The translations under genes and the position numbers were made by a program. From NCBI RefSeq assembly GCF_009730915.1, contig NC_052479.1:30133610-30197609 (forward strand): 64,000 bases of DNA, given 5' to 3'. This document shows, piece after piece, positions 45,049 to 56,585 of the stretch. Position 1 is the first letter of the stretch, and each line of letters starts with the position of its first letter. Source of the DNA: Dioscorea cayenensis subsp. rotundata. Lineage: Eukaryota > Streptophyta > Magnoliopsida > Dioscoreales > Dioscoreaceae. Below the pieces are notes generated by a model. It saw nothing but the letters and a program-made list of their open reading frames with translations. It had not been told where the DNA came from and made no database searches.

Positions 45049-45879
45049 AAAAAGAAATAAAAAAATTACTGAAAGCTGCTCACAAGTCATATATAACCAA
45101 AGCCCAGAGCATTCTTCGAATTATTTTCTTTTTTCTCTTCTATTTTGTCACACATATTGCATATAGATATCGACGCTGATGCTATGCTTGTCTTAGGAAC
45201 TCGAAGCTACGTTTATGTACTACTATTATTACTTCAATTAAATTTTCTCACTTGAATGTGTTTGGTGAGAAGTTCACAATCCATAAATCCTTTAATGTTT
45301 TTGGGTTGCAGAAAAACTGGGGAAGGTGAAGTTGCAAATGGTAATGTCAGTATCATTCAAACTTACCTTTTTTACTTCATACATTGAATGGAATTAATCA
45401 ACCCCACAAGTTACTGTTAAGATTACTTGCATGATGAGCAATGTTCAGAAAATAAATAAACATATATTTGTCACCAATCTCCAGCTCTGAAAATTGAATA
45501 AGTTTGTGTAAGATCATACCACTTCCTATTTCTCACAAACTAAAAGAAAATTAATTTGTTAAAAGACACATAAATGATACTGCATTCTGCTTTTGTTTTC
45601 ATTGTATTCAAATATTAATCTATACATAGCTTTTACCTTCTTTTTTTAAAAAAAAAAAAAGAAAAGAAAAATTGCAGAAACTGAACATTTTCTTTAGCTG
45701 AGTTGTTTGTTTGGTGGAAAACAATAAAAAACAACCATATCAATGAGTGAGTTATTTGCAATTCTGAATGAAAATTACTGAACGTCATGCAAGTGTACCT
45801 CTTTATCTGTCTCTGCATGGAAAATGGCATGAGTTGTTGGAATTCAGAAAGAATTATAAATCCGAAAAAGCTTCATATA

Positions 45880-46142
45880 GTCAACCACTGGATAACCCAA
45901 TGGTATGACACCAAAATATAAAGGGGAGGTCATGGGTTCAAATCCATCCTCCAACTGTACTGTTCACTGTACTGTTTATACCCTCCTCCGACTGTACTGT
46001 TCACTGTACTGTTTATACATTGTTTATCCGGGATTCTTATACTATTCTCATACTGTACATATGCTGTATATCTGGATTCCAGTATTGTTCAGTACTGTTT
46101 ATATTCATATAAAAAGAGCGTTTCTCGTCTATTATTCAAAAA
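45880..46142 (+). mobile_element. tRNA-derived SINE with 15-bp target duplication
   Basis: Flanked by the direct repeat AAAAAGCTTCATATA at 45865-45879 and 46143-46157. The head GGATAACCCAATGGTATGAC acts as box A, and GGTCATGGGTTCAAATCCATCC contains box B. The middle is two copies of CTGTACTGTTCACTGTACTG plus TTTATAC separated by CCTCCTCCGA. It ends TCTCGTCTATTATTC plus a poly-A run. All features fit an intact, relatively young plant SINE of about 263 bp. Confidence 0.88.
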
Positions 46143-46854
46143 AAAAAGCTTCATATAAATGAAAACTTATTTTTATGGTTATTATAATTGTTGTTTTTAA
46201 TAAATAAATTAAGTAAAATTATGAACTATAAATCACACATGAAGTGTGTAAAAGATTCATGCTATTTGTGCATTGCATTCATGTCTATTTATTTATCTCT
46301 CTTTATAAGAGATTTCTAAGAACATCACCAAACATATCAATATGAACAAATTGAGACATAGAGATATGGGAGGAAATTGATCAAAAAATTTAATTACTCT
46401 AACTTTTTAATATAAACAATAATAATTTAGTAAATTTACTAAAATTTTGAATGCTCCAAGAAATATCCGAACTCGGATTTTGGCTCAGATTAGCTCAGAT
46501 AAAAATGATTGAGATGATTGTGATGAATGAAAATCCATTAACATGTAGAATAATGCACATCTTCTTGCAGATAAGTAGGATAAGATTCTCTCCTTCTATT
46601 TTTACATTTTACTAATAACTTGATAGAGTTTTCTAAGAAAGAAAGCCTACAACAGTGGATATTGAAATTTGTAATACAAGATTCAAATCATCTGTTTATT
46701 TTATAATTCAAAATATTTTTTTCACAGTATCATTTATGATGTAAGTGACATAAGAAATGAATTAATATAGTTTTTGCAATTTTTTTATTGTTCTTCATCA
46801 ATACATATATATATATATATATATATTTATTTATTTATTTATCCCTTAAAAAGT

Positions 46855-47957
46855 CTTCCCATAAAAGCTCTTTTTTAAGGAACATTTGCCCAATTCCTAC
46901 CCCCAAGCAAATCTTATTATTTGCATACATGCCATCAAACTTTTTTAAATTGGTTTATAGTAATAAATAGTCATTATTTTTGAACTTAGTATTATAATAT
47001 TAATAATAAATATTAAGATTGTATAAATAAATAATTATTTCATAATTTTTTTGTTAATATGTCATATCGGGATAATCTGCTGAAATCGCCACAATTGTTG
47101 ACTTGCCCTTCAATGGAAAACAAAATAAAAATATTATCCTTCATTGGTTATAAAAATATGTGATTGCATTATAACAAAGTGAGAACTTTTAGATTTGATC
47201 CATACACATTTTACACAAAAATTAAAATTGTCTTTAGCTTGACAGATTGAGGCCATCCGAACGAAATCAGATAAATTTTATACTTACGATCTTTTTATTT
47301 AATAATATTAATAAATAAAATTCTTGATATCCATATTATTATGTTTAAAAACAAGTGATGAAAATCTTTTCATCCAAGCTTTCTTTAGAGGAACATTTGC
47401 CCATTTCCTATTGGTTGGGCATTTTTTCCCCCAATTTTTTTACATATACACCCAAAGGAAATATTATTATTTGCATGCATGCCATCAAACTTTTTAAAAT
47501 TAGCTTGTAGTCATTAATAGTCATTTTTTTTAACTTAGTATTATATAATATTAAAAATAAATATTAAGATTGTATAAAAAAGTAATTATTCTATATTTTT
47601 TTGTTAATATGTCATATTGGGATAAATATGAGCCACAATAGTTGAATATGCTGAAATCGTCACAATTGTGACATTCAGTGATTTTTTTTGACTTTTTACA
47701 TACTTATACAAGAAATAAAATAAAATAAAATATTAATCTTATCTCTAAAGATTTTTTCATCCAAGTTTTTTTTAGAGGATCATTTGCTCATTTTCTATTG
47801 GTTGGGTAATTTTTCCCCCAATTTTTTTATATATATACCCCAAAGATATTTTATTATTTGCATACATGCCATCAAACTTTTTAAAATTGGTTTATAGTAA
47901 TTAATAGTTATTATTTTTTGAGCTTAGTACTATATAATATTAATAATAAATATTAAG
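46855..47957 (+). repeat. Three imperfect tandem copies of a noncoding segment
   Basis: Copies start near 46855, 47366 and 47747. Shared landmarks are GAACATTTGCCCA/GATCATTTGCTCA, TTATTATTTGCATACATGCC, ATCAAACTTTTT, AATATTAATAATAAATATTAAG and, in the first two, GTTAATATGTCATAT. The copies have diverged by substitutions and indels and carry no reading frame. Confidence 0.75.
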
Positions 47958-48277
47958 TTCCCTTTCAAATCCTCTTAGGGTGAGAAATGAGAATACAAGT
48001 CCTACTACTAATTGACTAACCATTTAGCTTAAATGATATGCCAATCAATAAAAAAACAAAATTTTTTTTTTATATAAACCATTCAATAAATACAAGGTTT
48101 AAGTCAATAATGATATTAAATTTATTTAAAAAATCACATTAAACTCAAGCCATAATATCCGGTTGACTTGAGTGATCATAGTCGTCCATTTAGTCAGGGT
48201 GGTCCCATCTATCAAAGATTTGCTGTTAAGCTCGTTGCATCAAACACCATTGCTTGTCAAGCATCCACCACACATGT

Positions 48278-48312
48278 GTCTCGAGATCCATACCTGATCT
48301 CGATCTCGAGAC
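48278..48312. promoter_or_regulatory. Perfect 10-bp inverted repeat
   Basis: GTCTCGAGAT and ATCTCGAGAC face each other across a 15-bp spacer, in the GC-richer block upstream of the trihelix gene. It could form a short hairpin or be a paired binding site. The function is unknown. Confidence 0.45.
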
Positions 48313-48441
48313 AAACGTACGGTCAATATCGCGCACATGTCTTTTTTCGAATGTTACGCTGTTGACTTGTGAACCCACTTCCCGCGCTAATGATTCCGAC
48401 AACAAACTTGCCCAAAGATCAATCGGACGGCCAAGATTTTG

Positions 48442-48449
48442 ACACGTGT
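48442..48449. promoter_or_regulatory. G-box / ABRE-like element
   Basis: ACACGTGT, the core of a G-box recognised by bZIP and bHLH factors, about 700 bp before the trihelix start codon and probably in its promoter. Confidence 0.45.
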
Positions 48450-49147
48450 AACATTGTGATTGGTTAATAGTGTTAGAACAGCGGATTGGCTGTTGATAGT
48501 CTCTCTCTTTCAAAGGTGCCAAACAAGGTCTCAGTGGTGCGATTTCTCCCCCAAATCTCTGCCCGGGATCAGATGAGTATGAATTCCATGTGTTTGTTGA
48601 TCTGATTTGTGTTTGATTTTGTGTTTTATTGTTTTGAGAATTTGAGATTGCTGGGTTTGTTGAGCTGTTGGTTTGATAATGTTCAGAAAGTTTGGATCTT
48701 TTGGGAAATTTTAGGTTTTTTCCAGTTTGATTCCTTGTTTTTATTTTTTTATTGTTAAACCCTAAAAAGTTTGGATCTTTGTATTAAATTAGACTCTAAA
48801 TCACACAAAGATGAGGTCTTTTCCTGTTTGATCCTTGTCTCATGGAATCTTGTGCATTAAATTTTGTTTGATTTGCTTTTGAGATGTTTGTTTTGGAATG
48901 TTTGCTCATTTAAGGCGTGAAATTGTTTGTTTTCATGGTGTTTGGTGGTGTTGGGCATCCAAAAACCCTTGAAAACATTTGGAAATTTGAGGCCTTTATC
49001 CACTTCAATTCCTTGTTTTCTTCAACCAAACCCTAGAAATTTTAGAATTTTAGATCTTTGTCTGAGATCAGGTTAACTGAATCCTTGATTTTGGATAGCA
49101 TAGATCATTCAGGCTTGAGTGGTTGATGTTTTTGAAGTTTGAAACAT

Positions 49148-50483
49148 ATGGATGCCAACAATGAAGTAGAGACACATCATTCTCATCCTATGAATGCACA
49201 AGAACCATCATTTCTGATACCGAAATGTCCTGATAGAATCCGAAGAGATGAGTGGAGTGAGGATGGTGTCTTAAGCCTTCTAGAGGTTTATGAATCCAAG
49301 TGGGCATCCCGAAACCGTGCCAAGCTGAAGGGAAGTGATTGGGAGGACATTGCTAGTCAGGTATCAGTCATGTGTTCCGGCACCAAGGCCTTCAAGACTC
49401 CAAGTCAATGCAAGAACAAGATTGAGTCCATGAAGAAGAGGTATCGAGCGGAATCAGCGCTTGCGCAACAACCTAATTGTTGCTCTTTGTGGAAGTTTTA
49501 TCCGCAAATGGAGAGTTTACTGAAAGGAGTCGCTAAATCCCCTGCTCAAGAGATTCAAACTGTGAAGAAGGTCGAGGCCGATGTGGACATAGAGGGACAG
49601 GTTCAGAATTGCAACCAAAATGATGACCATGAGGATGATGATGGATCACAAACTTTGCCGGTGAATGTGAATGTAAGTAATGGCGATGGCAATGGCAATG
49701 AGAAGAAAGTAAGTAAAGGTGTTGAAAGTGATGTGAGTGCGATGATGGGTAGGGATTATGATGTTAATGGTAAACGGAGGAAGAGGCGAAGGAGTGAAGT
49801 GGCCAAGAGCATTGTTTTGTTGGCTCAATCTATTCTAGAGATTGAGCAAGCAAGGTTGGAAGTTTATAAGGATTCAGAGAGGATGAGGATTGAGGCGGAA
49901 ATAAAACGTGGGGAAATGGAGCTCAAGAGGACGGAGATCATCACAAAGACTCAATTGCAGATTGCGAGGCTTTTCTCAAAGAGATTGAGGAGGAAGAACA
50001 AGAAGAGTTTTAATTCATCATCAAGGACTGAATTCAATGATCAACTACCAGAGGATAGAATGGTTAGTCAAATGTTATGCTCCTTTTTCAATGGCATTTA
50101 AGTAACTATATACTTTCTGAATTGTGATTTTTTTTTTCCTTCTTGAGTTCATATCGACGAATAGACTTTCTTGTTCTTATTTCTTTTAATCGATCAGTAT
50201 GCATAATTATCAACAGTAGTATCAATGATGCAGAAAATGAGGAATTTCAATGAGAATTAGTTGTTAGAAATTCCACTGAACTTCATCAAAGTTATTCAGA
50301 TTATTTCTGAAACTCAAAGACTCCAAGTTTAATTGTTGTCTGCTTTCAGTGAAGCCTTTCCAACTATTAATTTGTTTACTTTATGATCAAACTGAATTCT
50401 TTGAGTAATTAATGGTCCATGATGCTGCATTTCAGGATGATCAATTGCTTCAAGCTGATTATGTCGAAAGCCAAGGTTTATAA
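49148..50483 (+). CDS. Trihelix (MYB/SANT-like) transcription factor, ASIL/SIP1-like
   Basis: The trihelix DNA-binding domain lies at about residues 30-118: RRDEWSEDGVLSLLEVYESK, RAKLKGSDWEDIASQVS, KTPSQCKNKIESMKKRY and CCSLWKFYPQMESLL. The spaced tryptophans of the three helices (EW, DW, LW) are visible. An acidic linker and the basic stretch KRRKRRRSE (nuclear signal) lead to a coiled C-terminal helix (RMRIEAEIKRGEMELKRTEI). Such factors often repress seed-maturation genes. Two endings are possible. Unspliced, the frame ends at 50101 (317 residues, ending CSFFNGI). A good donor (ATG|GTTAGT, 50062) and acceptor (TTTCAG|GAT, 50436) would give 49148-50062 plus 50436-50483 (320 residues, ending DYVESQGL). 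I show the outer limits of the spliced form. Confidence 0.87.
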
Positions 50484-50959
50484 TTACTTTACCGCATTGT
50501 CAATGTATTGATGATCCCTGTATACTACTAGTTAATTACTTCAGAGACCGATAAACCGCAGACAAGATAACCAATTCCTCTATACAATGTAATAAGCTTT
50601 CAAGAATTGGATTATCTCCAACTTCTGAATCAATTGTTCTTCACTCATGGCTTTCAGCAGTTTGTTCTTCAAATCAAATGCACTGAAATGGTAAGCAAGC
50701 TCTTATCTTATTGTTATTCTGTATATTTGCTTCAATTATTAATGTCCTAAGATCAATTTCTGTCTTCATTTCTATTGAAAATCCATCTCTTTATCAGCGT
50801 AATTTTCAGTACTATTGTTGTTTTTAATCCATTTACATGTGTAGCTTTGAAAATATATTTTAAAAAAGGCATAATAAATAATAAAAATATATAATATATG
50901 AGTTTAAGAATGTTTATTTAGACAAGACCTATACATATACAAACAAGACAATCCCAAAA

Positions 50960-51294
50960 TCTTCATATCAATCAACCAATAATATTCAAGAGCACATTAC
51001 ACTCCGGTACCTCACGGCTCATTTTACGCTCATCGGAGCAAACTTGGCCATCTTTGCTTTGGTATTCTTTATCGTCTTCTCCGGTATTGCTGTGGTCATC
51101 GTTGCGAGACCCAAATACCTTTGTTCAGCAATGCAGTGGCCGGAAAAGAGTCGGTTGTGTGTGTTGTATGCTTGGAAGAGCTAAGATCATCGGCGAGATG
51201 CCGGAGACTCCGGCAATGTCGGCATGAGTTTCATGCAAAGTGTATTGATAGATGGCTTGTGAATTCCTTTGCTTGTCCGATGTGTATTATGTGA
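50960..51294 (+). pseudogene. RING-H2 (ATL-like) remnant
   Basis: One frame encodes a hydrophobic segment (LTAHFTLIGANLAIFALVFF, then IVFSGIAVVIVARPKYL). The next frame encodes a RING-H2 domain: CVVC, then CRHEFHAKCIDRWL, then CPMC, ending in a stop at 51292-51294. The transmembrane-plus-RING order is that of ATL-type E3 ligases, but the two parts are out of frame by one base near the ARPK/LFSNAV junction, and no ATG was found upstream of the membrane segment. The finger ends directly after its last cysteine pair, so the C-terminal tail is also missing. I take it as a decayed duplicate of a host gene; an unrecognised intron is the alternative. Confidence 0.65.
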
Positions 51295-51509
51295 TAATGG
51301 TATGATGAATGTTGTGACTTACATTGATTTGATGAAGAAAACATTGGTCATGTTGAATGAATGAGAGCAATTTTTTGTATTTTTTTTCAAAGGGGATAAA
51401 AATTTATTAGAAGCATGGTGCAGGTAGAAATACAAGAATTAGCGGAAAGGATATATGATATGAAAGAGTGCGAGAGTTATGCAAAGCCTTTTGAGATAGA
51501 TCGGTGACA

Positions 51510-51690
51510 CCAATAATTTTCTAGTCTATTGGTACTGTGTATAAGAGTATTCGTATCTTGTTAAAGATACGAGTTCGGATATCTCAGCTTACATGGTTGA
51601 GAGCTTAAATGTATTAAGCTATTAACATTTTGCCTCTTATTTTGACGAGTGACCATTATCTATTTCACTCTCTCGATTTAAAAAACTCCA
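51510..51690 (+). mobile_element. tRNA-derived SINE-like copy
   Basis: TAGTCTATTGGTACTGTGTATAAGAG (box-A-like) is followed by AGATACGAGTTCGGATATCTC (box-B-like) about 45 bp downstream. This is the same spacing and wording as the minus-strand copy at 1989-2160 (GTCTATTGGTA, GAGTTCGATTCTC). The 3' body is poorly conserved. Confidence 0.5.
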
Positions 51691-51699
51691 GATTTTTTT

Positions 51700-53240
51700 T
51701 TATTGCGCGGCAAGGAGTATTTTTTTTTAAGACATGGGATGTATATTTATTTTTATGTTTTATTATTAAAATTTTTTGCATACACCCATTTTTTTAATGG
51801 TCATAACTTACTTTAGCATCCATTTTATTTATATTTAATAAAAGATTTTGTTTACATTTAATGAAAACCTATTACTTTATTTACTTCTCTTGAGGGTGAC
51901 ACCCTCACCTCAATCAGATCTTTTAAGAAAAAGAAAAACAATTTCACTATTTATTTTTTTTTTAAATTTTTTTTATAATAATACTTTTATAGTATTTTTA
52001 GATTTTATTTATTAATACTTTATTTTTTATTTTGTACTTGTTTATAAAAAAGTAAATTGAATATTTATAACTACCACCTTTAGTAATTATTTTTTAGTTT
52101 TAAATTATTAATATTTTATTTTTTATCTTGTGCTTATTTATAAAAAAGTAAATTGGATATTTATAACTACCACCTTTACAATTAGAGAGTAATATTTCAT
52201 TTTTTTTTCTCTTGGGTCCATAGTTGGAAGTTTATTAAAAATTATGTTTCTAACTATTATAATTTCATAGATTAATTTGAAAATAAAAAGGAATATTCTC
52301 TTTATGCCGATAGGATATGAATGATGGAATTATTTGAAAAAGAAACCACCACCATCATGACAAGATTTTTTTTTTGTTAAAAATAGGTATGAGCTAAATC
52401 ATAATAAAAAGCACAAGATGTGGGATTATAAGGAAAATTCTTATTACTATTTATAAAGATGAATATGTCCCCTAGTTCATCCTAAAGAGGAAAAAAAAAT
52501 AATTTTAAAAAATTAATATTTGTTGTTTTAAATGTATACTTAACTTTATTTTTTTATTTATTTTTGACAAATAGATATACTTCAAAACGATAAACAGAAG
52601 CACATACTTAAACTTTTAGAGAATTACCATGTTGGGCTGACTAACACGCGGGACAATAAAACTATTTCATAATAAATCTCTTGGCTATGTAACAAAATAA
52701 ATAATACTTTACAATACTTCTTGACTCATTCTGAACTGAATAGTATTGATAAATTGTATTGCGGGAGCAAAATTTTGAACATTTAACCCTTTGCATATGG
52801 TTATCGCTAGGTTATATGTGATTTTTCAATTAAATAAGTTATTACTTTTTCATGAAAAAAATTTATTTTATAAAGAAATTTAGTGTATTAAATTATTTAA
52901 TAACAAAACAACTCCCAAGAAAGCAACAAAAGTGGAGTGGCTGTAGTGGAAGTGAGATGTCATTCCTCAAGCATCCTCCAATATACTAAATTTTAAATTT
53001 ATTTTTCATTGAAATCATTTTGTTGTATTAATGAAGATATTAGATATATATATATATATATATAAATATATTTCAAAATTATAAATATTTGGTAAAATGG
53101 TTAAATATGTAAGTTTCCTTTTTAAGATCTTATAAAAAACAAAATACATAATTTAAAGAATTGAAAATAGGGTTTTTTTTAGTAAAAATACGAGTAAAGT
53201 TATTGAATGAAATATTTAGAAAGTAAAAGGGTTTATTTGC
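51700..53240. other. AT-rich intergenic with a 96-bp tandem repeat
   Basis: No gene was seen. Two copies of a segment containing TATTTTTTAT, TTTATAAAAAAGTAAATTG and ATATTTATAACTACCACCTTTA start at 52011 and 52107 (period 96). Other content is poly-A/T runs and a TA tract near 53046. Confidence 0.55.
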
Positions 53241-53349
53241 AAACATGATATATATATATATCTCATTGATTCTCAAAGAGGGTCATCCAAGAAGTTATCG
53301 CTAGGGTTTCAAAAGAAGGGAGGGATTCTAGATCGGCTCCGCCGCCAAG

Positions 53350-53818
53350 GTGAGAAATCCTCTTCTTTTTCCCTATTAGATCGTTTGGGATTTCGATTTG
53401 TAGGGTTTGATTGTGGTTAGTTTTGATGATTCTGGAAGTCTTTGTTTGTTTAGAGATTTTTTTTTTTAATTGTTCAAGAATTAGATCACTCAGATCTCTT
53501 TGGTTTTTTGAATCGAAGGGGGGGTTTTGATCTGCTTGATTTCATGTGCAATAGATGCAGTTCTGTTTTTTGTTTGCAAGATTTGATTTTGATGTCTTTT
53601 TGGTAGAAAATTAGGGGAAATATAAGGGTAGGTGATTAGATCTGATATATATTTGTAGCTTTGTGGAGTTTTTGCTTCTGGACCTTTTCATCGGCTCTTT
53701 CTTGTTTTTTCTTTAATTTGATGATTTTCTTGTTCTCTTTGTATTGATTCAAGCTTGATTTGTGTTTCTTATTTTCTTTGTTTTTGTTTTGTTTTTTTAA
53801 ACTGCTATTATTCTACAG
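53350..53818 (+). other. 5' UTR intron of the RSZ gene
   Basis: A donor AAG|GTGAGA at 53350 and acceptor TTCTACAG at 53818 fall in the leader. The acceptor abuts the ATG at 53819. Leader introns of this kind are common in plant housekeeping and SR-protein genes. The probable TATA tract is near 53249-53260. Confidence 0.75.
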
Positions 53819-55961
53819 ATGTCTCGTGTTTACGTGGGCAATCTTGATCCGAGAGTTACTGAGCGAGAGCTGGAGGATGAGTTTCGTGTGTTTGGAGTTC
53901 TGAGAAGGTGATATCAAAATGCGACTTTGGTTGTTTGTTCTTAGGAGTTTGCTGTCTTGTTCTTTAGTAGTTGATTGTGGTATTCATACATGTGAAGTTG
54001 TGAAATATATATGTGTATGACTGAAAGTTTCTTGGTATTTTATTCGAATGAAGTTGTTCATATAAGTTTTCATTAACGGATTTTGATTAAGATGGGATTG
54101 GTGGAGTCCATGAAGAAGTTTGAGAAAGATGAATGGATGGTTTTCTTTTGGCTAAGTTGTTTGGTTGATTTGAAGTTCTGAATTCCCTTTTGCTGGTTGC
54201 TGACTTTAGCTGAAGTACTGAGCACTTTGTACATGAGATAATTTTAGGAACAATATCAACTCTAATATAGATTTGACATTTAAAAAGGGACTAAGGATAG
54301 TTCAATACCCGGGAATAAGCCTGTTGTTTAGATATTTGCTTATGGCTTTTGGTTGTTTGGAACACAAGGTAATGTTTGAATGCTATCAATAAAAAAAAAA
54401 AACTGTCATTTATGTTAAATATGCCCAGTTCTTGATTTTTTTTTTGTGATGTCTGTGATGCAGTGTATGGGTTGCAAGAAAGCCACCAGGCTATGCCTTT
54501 ATTGATTTTGATGATCACCGGGATGCTCAAGATGCAATTCGTGAACTAGATGGTATGCAAGAAGTGTTTATTGTTTTTTCATTTATGTTGTGGCAAGACA
54601 ATCTTAACTAAACTCACCGGCATTATATAAATGTTCACAGGAGTATGAGGGTAAAGGAAATGGTATATGTTGAACTTTCACTTTATTGAGTTTAGGCTGC
54701 CATATGTACAGAAGTGCATTTGGTTTCATTTACTATGTTGTGCCTTGATCATCAGAGCTCATTACTGAATGCATTCCTGGTCAAATATCTACTGAATTTA
54801 CTGTTTTTCTTAGTACGACCATTTATCTTTTGGGAAAAGCTGATCACTATTCTTGGCATCCAAGTGGAGAATATTTATTTTGGCAATTTATATGGGATTT
54901 ATTCTTTTGCTTTTGTTGGTATAGGTAAAAATGGATGGAGAGTTGAGCTTTCTCATAACTCCAGAGGTGGTGGTGGCCGTGGTGCCAGCCGGCCACGCGG
55001 CAGATCTGGTGGTGGTTCTGACATGAACTGTTATGAGTGTGGCGAACCTGGTCACTTTGCCCGTGAGTGCCGCTTGCGCATTGGACCTGGAGGATTAGGT
55101 AGCGGAAGAAGGCGGAGCCGTACTCCACCAAGATATCGCCGAAGTCCTAGCTATGGCCGAAGGTAAGTGTGGTCATGTTGTGTAATGTTGATGACATCAT
55201 CATAAAATTAAATTGCATCTTCTACCCTTTTGTATCTCACATATGAACATAGTTAAGCTTACTCATTCCTTTTTTTTTTCTTGATTTTATCTTTAAAATG
55301 TGGCAGTTTCCTTTTGTCCTTTTTTTCTCTCTCTAGATAGTGAAAACCATTATTTACAGCTTTCCTGGATGCTGCTTCTAGATAGAGTCTGATGTAGGAA
55401 GTGGGTATTTCAAGGATTTAGTTCCATGCTGAAATATCATCAGAAATATATGTCATGAATTTTAGTAGTCTTTTAACGATCTTAATACAGATTATGGAGG
55501 ACTTCATTTCATAAAATTTTCTGTGGACTTTCAAGTTGTGTGAACTTTTAAACATACCTTTTCAGTTGTATTCAGGATGATTGTTTCTGTTCTTTCAGAG
55601 TATCAGCTATATATCTAGTTCCATGTTATTTGCTAATTTTGAACATTCTGATTGATTCTTGGTTTCTTTCCTTCAAACTTATTCTGGAACTCATTAATTT
55701 TCGCACCGATCACTTCTGGTGCTCAACACTTTTGAGCAGGAGCTACAGTCCACGTGATCGTTCACCTAGGCGTCGCAGTGTGTCACCACCCCGCAAGCGC
55801 AGCTACAGCAGATCTCCAGTGTATAAGCGTGGCCGGGAGGAGTCACCATATGCCAATGGGTAAGCATGATTTATGACAATAATGGTGATAACACTTTTAT
55901 TACATAAAGTGTCTAATGAACTATGATGGTCACCAGGGACAGGCGCCGCAGCCGAAGCTAA
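53819..55961 (+). CDS. RSZ22: SR splicing factor RSZ21/RSZ22 (RRM plus zinc knuckle)
   Basis: Five coding exons: 53819-53907, 54464-54552, 54925-55162, 55740-55859 and 55937-55961, giving 186 residues. The N-terminal RRM has [20 protein letters not shown] and [12 protein letters not shown] (RNP1-like). A glycine-rich hinge follows, then one CCHC knuckle ([14 protein letters not shown]). The RS domain contains [34 protein letters not shown] and [13 protein letters not shown], ending DRRRSRS. This is the single-knuckle RSZ subfamily of plant SR proteins, orthologous in type to human SRSF7, which recruits U1 snRNP and regulates splice-site choice in nuclear speckles. I cannot tell RSZ21 from RSZ22 by eye. 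The long introns are typical sites of alternative splicing in this family. Confidence 0.95.
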
Positions 55962-56210
55962 ACAAATGAAGTTGTGACTAGAGCCTTCATCGGTCTTACT
56001 GTTAACTGTTTGCGTTTATCCGCTCGTTAGAACTATGTTTGTTAGAAATGCTTCTCGCCAGCACAACTTCTTGAATTTGGATAAGTTTCTTTAAACTCTA
56101 TTTATACATGACTATCTTTTATTTGCCCAAATATATTTACTTAGTTTCGAGTTGAACTTAATGCTTTGTAGGTTTACAATGATGCTTGCACTAAGATTTA
56201 TATCTTCTTT

Positions 56211-56585
56211 TGTTTTGAGGTGTGGTCCTCTGCTTTAACGGCTTGCTAGGCCACTACACATGGTTAAGTTTCTTCTTCGCACTCATTCTGCTGTCGTCTG
56301 TCAAAGTCTTCGGACAAATAGTCTTCCTCCTTTTGCCTCTAGCTTCTGTTTACTCTTCAGTTGTCGGCTTTGTTGCACGCCATCGCGTCCCATCGAGATG
56401 TTTTGAGGTGTGGTCCTCTGCTTTAACGGCTTGCTAGACTACTACACATTGGTTAAGTTCCTTCTTCGCACTCACCCTGCCATCAAAGTCTTCGGACAAA
56501 TAGTTCTCCTCCTGCGTCTAGCTTCTATTTGCTCGTCAATTATCGGCTTTGTTGCACGTCATGGCTTCTCGTCGAGTTTTATTAG
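56211..56585 (+). repeat. 188-bp tandem duplication downstream of RSZ
   Basis: Two direct copies, 56211-56398 and 56399 to about 56585. Each begins TGTTTTGAGGTGTGGTCCTC and continues TGCTTTAACGGCTTGCTAG, with later shared landmarks AAAGTCTTCGGACAAATAGT and TCGGCTTTGTTGCACG. They are about 85-90% alike by eye. The duplication lies in or just beyond the RSZ 3' region; open frames inside it do not encode a known domain. Confidence 0.85.

Larger units (their letters stand above)
45049..49147. other. Intergenic between CER3 and the trihelix gene
   Basis: Contains the CER3 3' region, a well-bounded SINE (45880-46142), a threefold noncoding repeat (46855-47957) and, from about 48140, a GC-richer block likely to be the trihelix promoter and leader. 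That block has a G-box ACACGTGT (48442-48449) and a 10-bp palindrome. No other gene was seen. Confidence 0.6.

Noticed and set aside
48168-48522. Short frames on both strands in the block upstream of the trihelix gene
   Set aside because: They overlap each other, lack domains and fall in what looks like a promoter.
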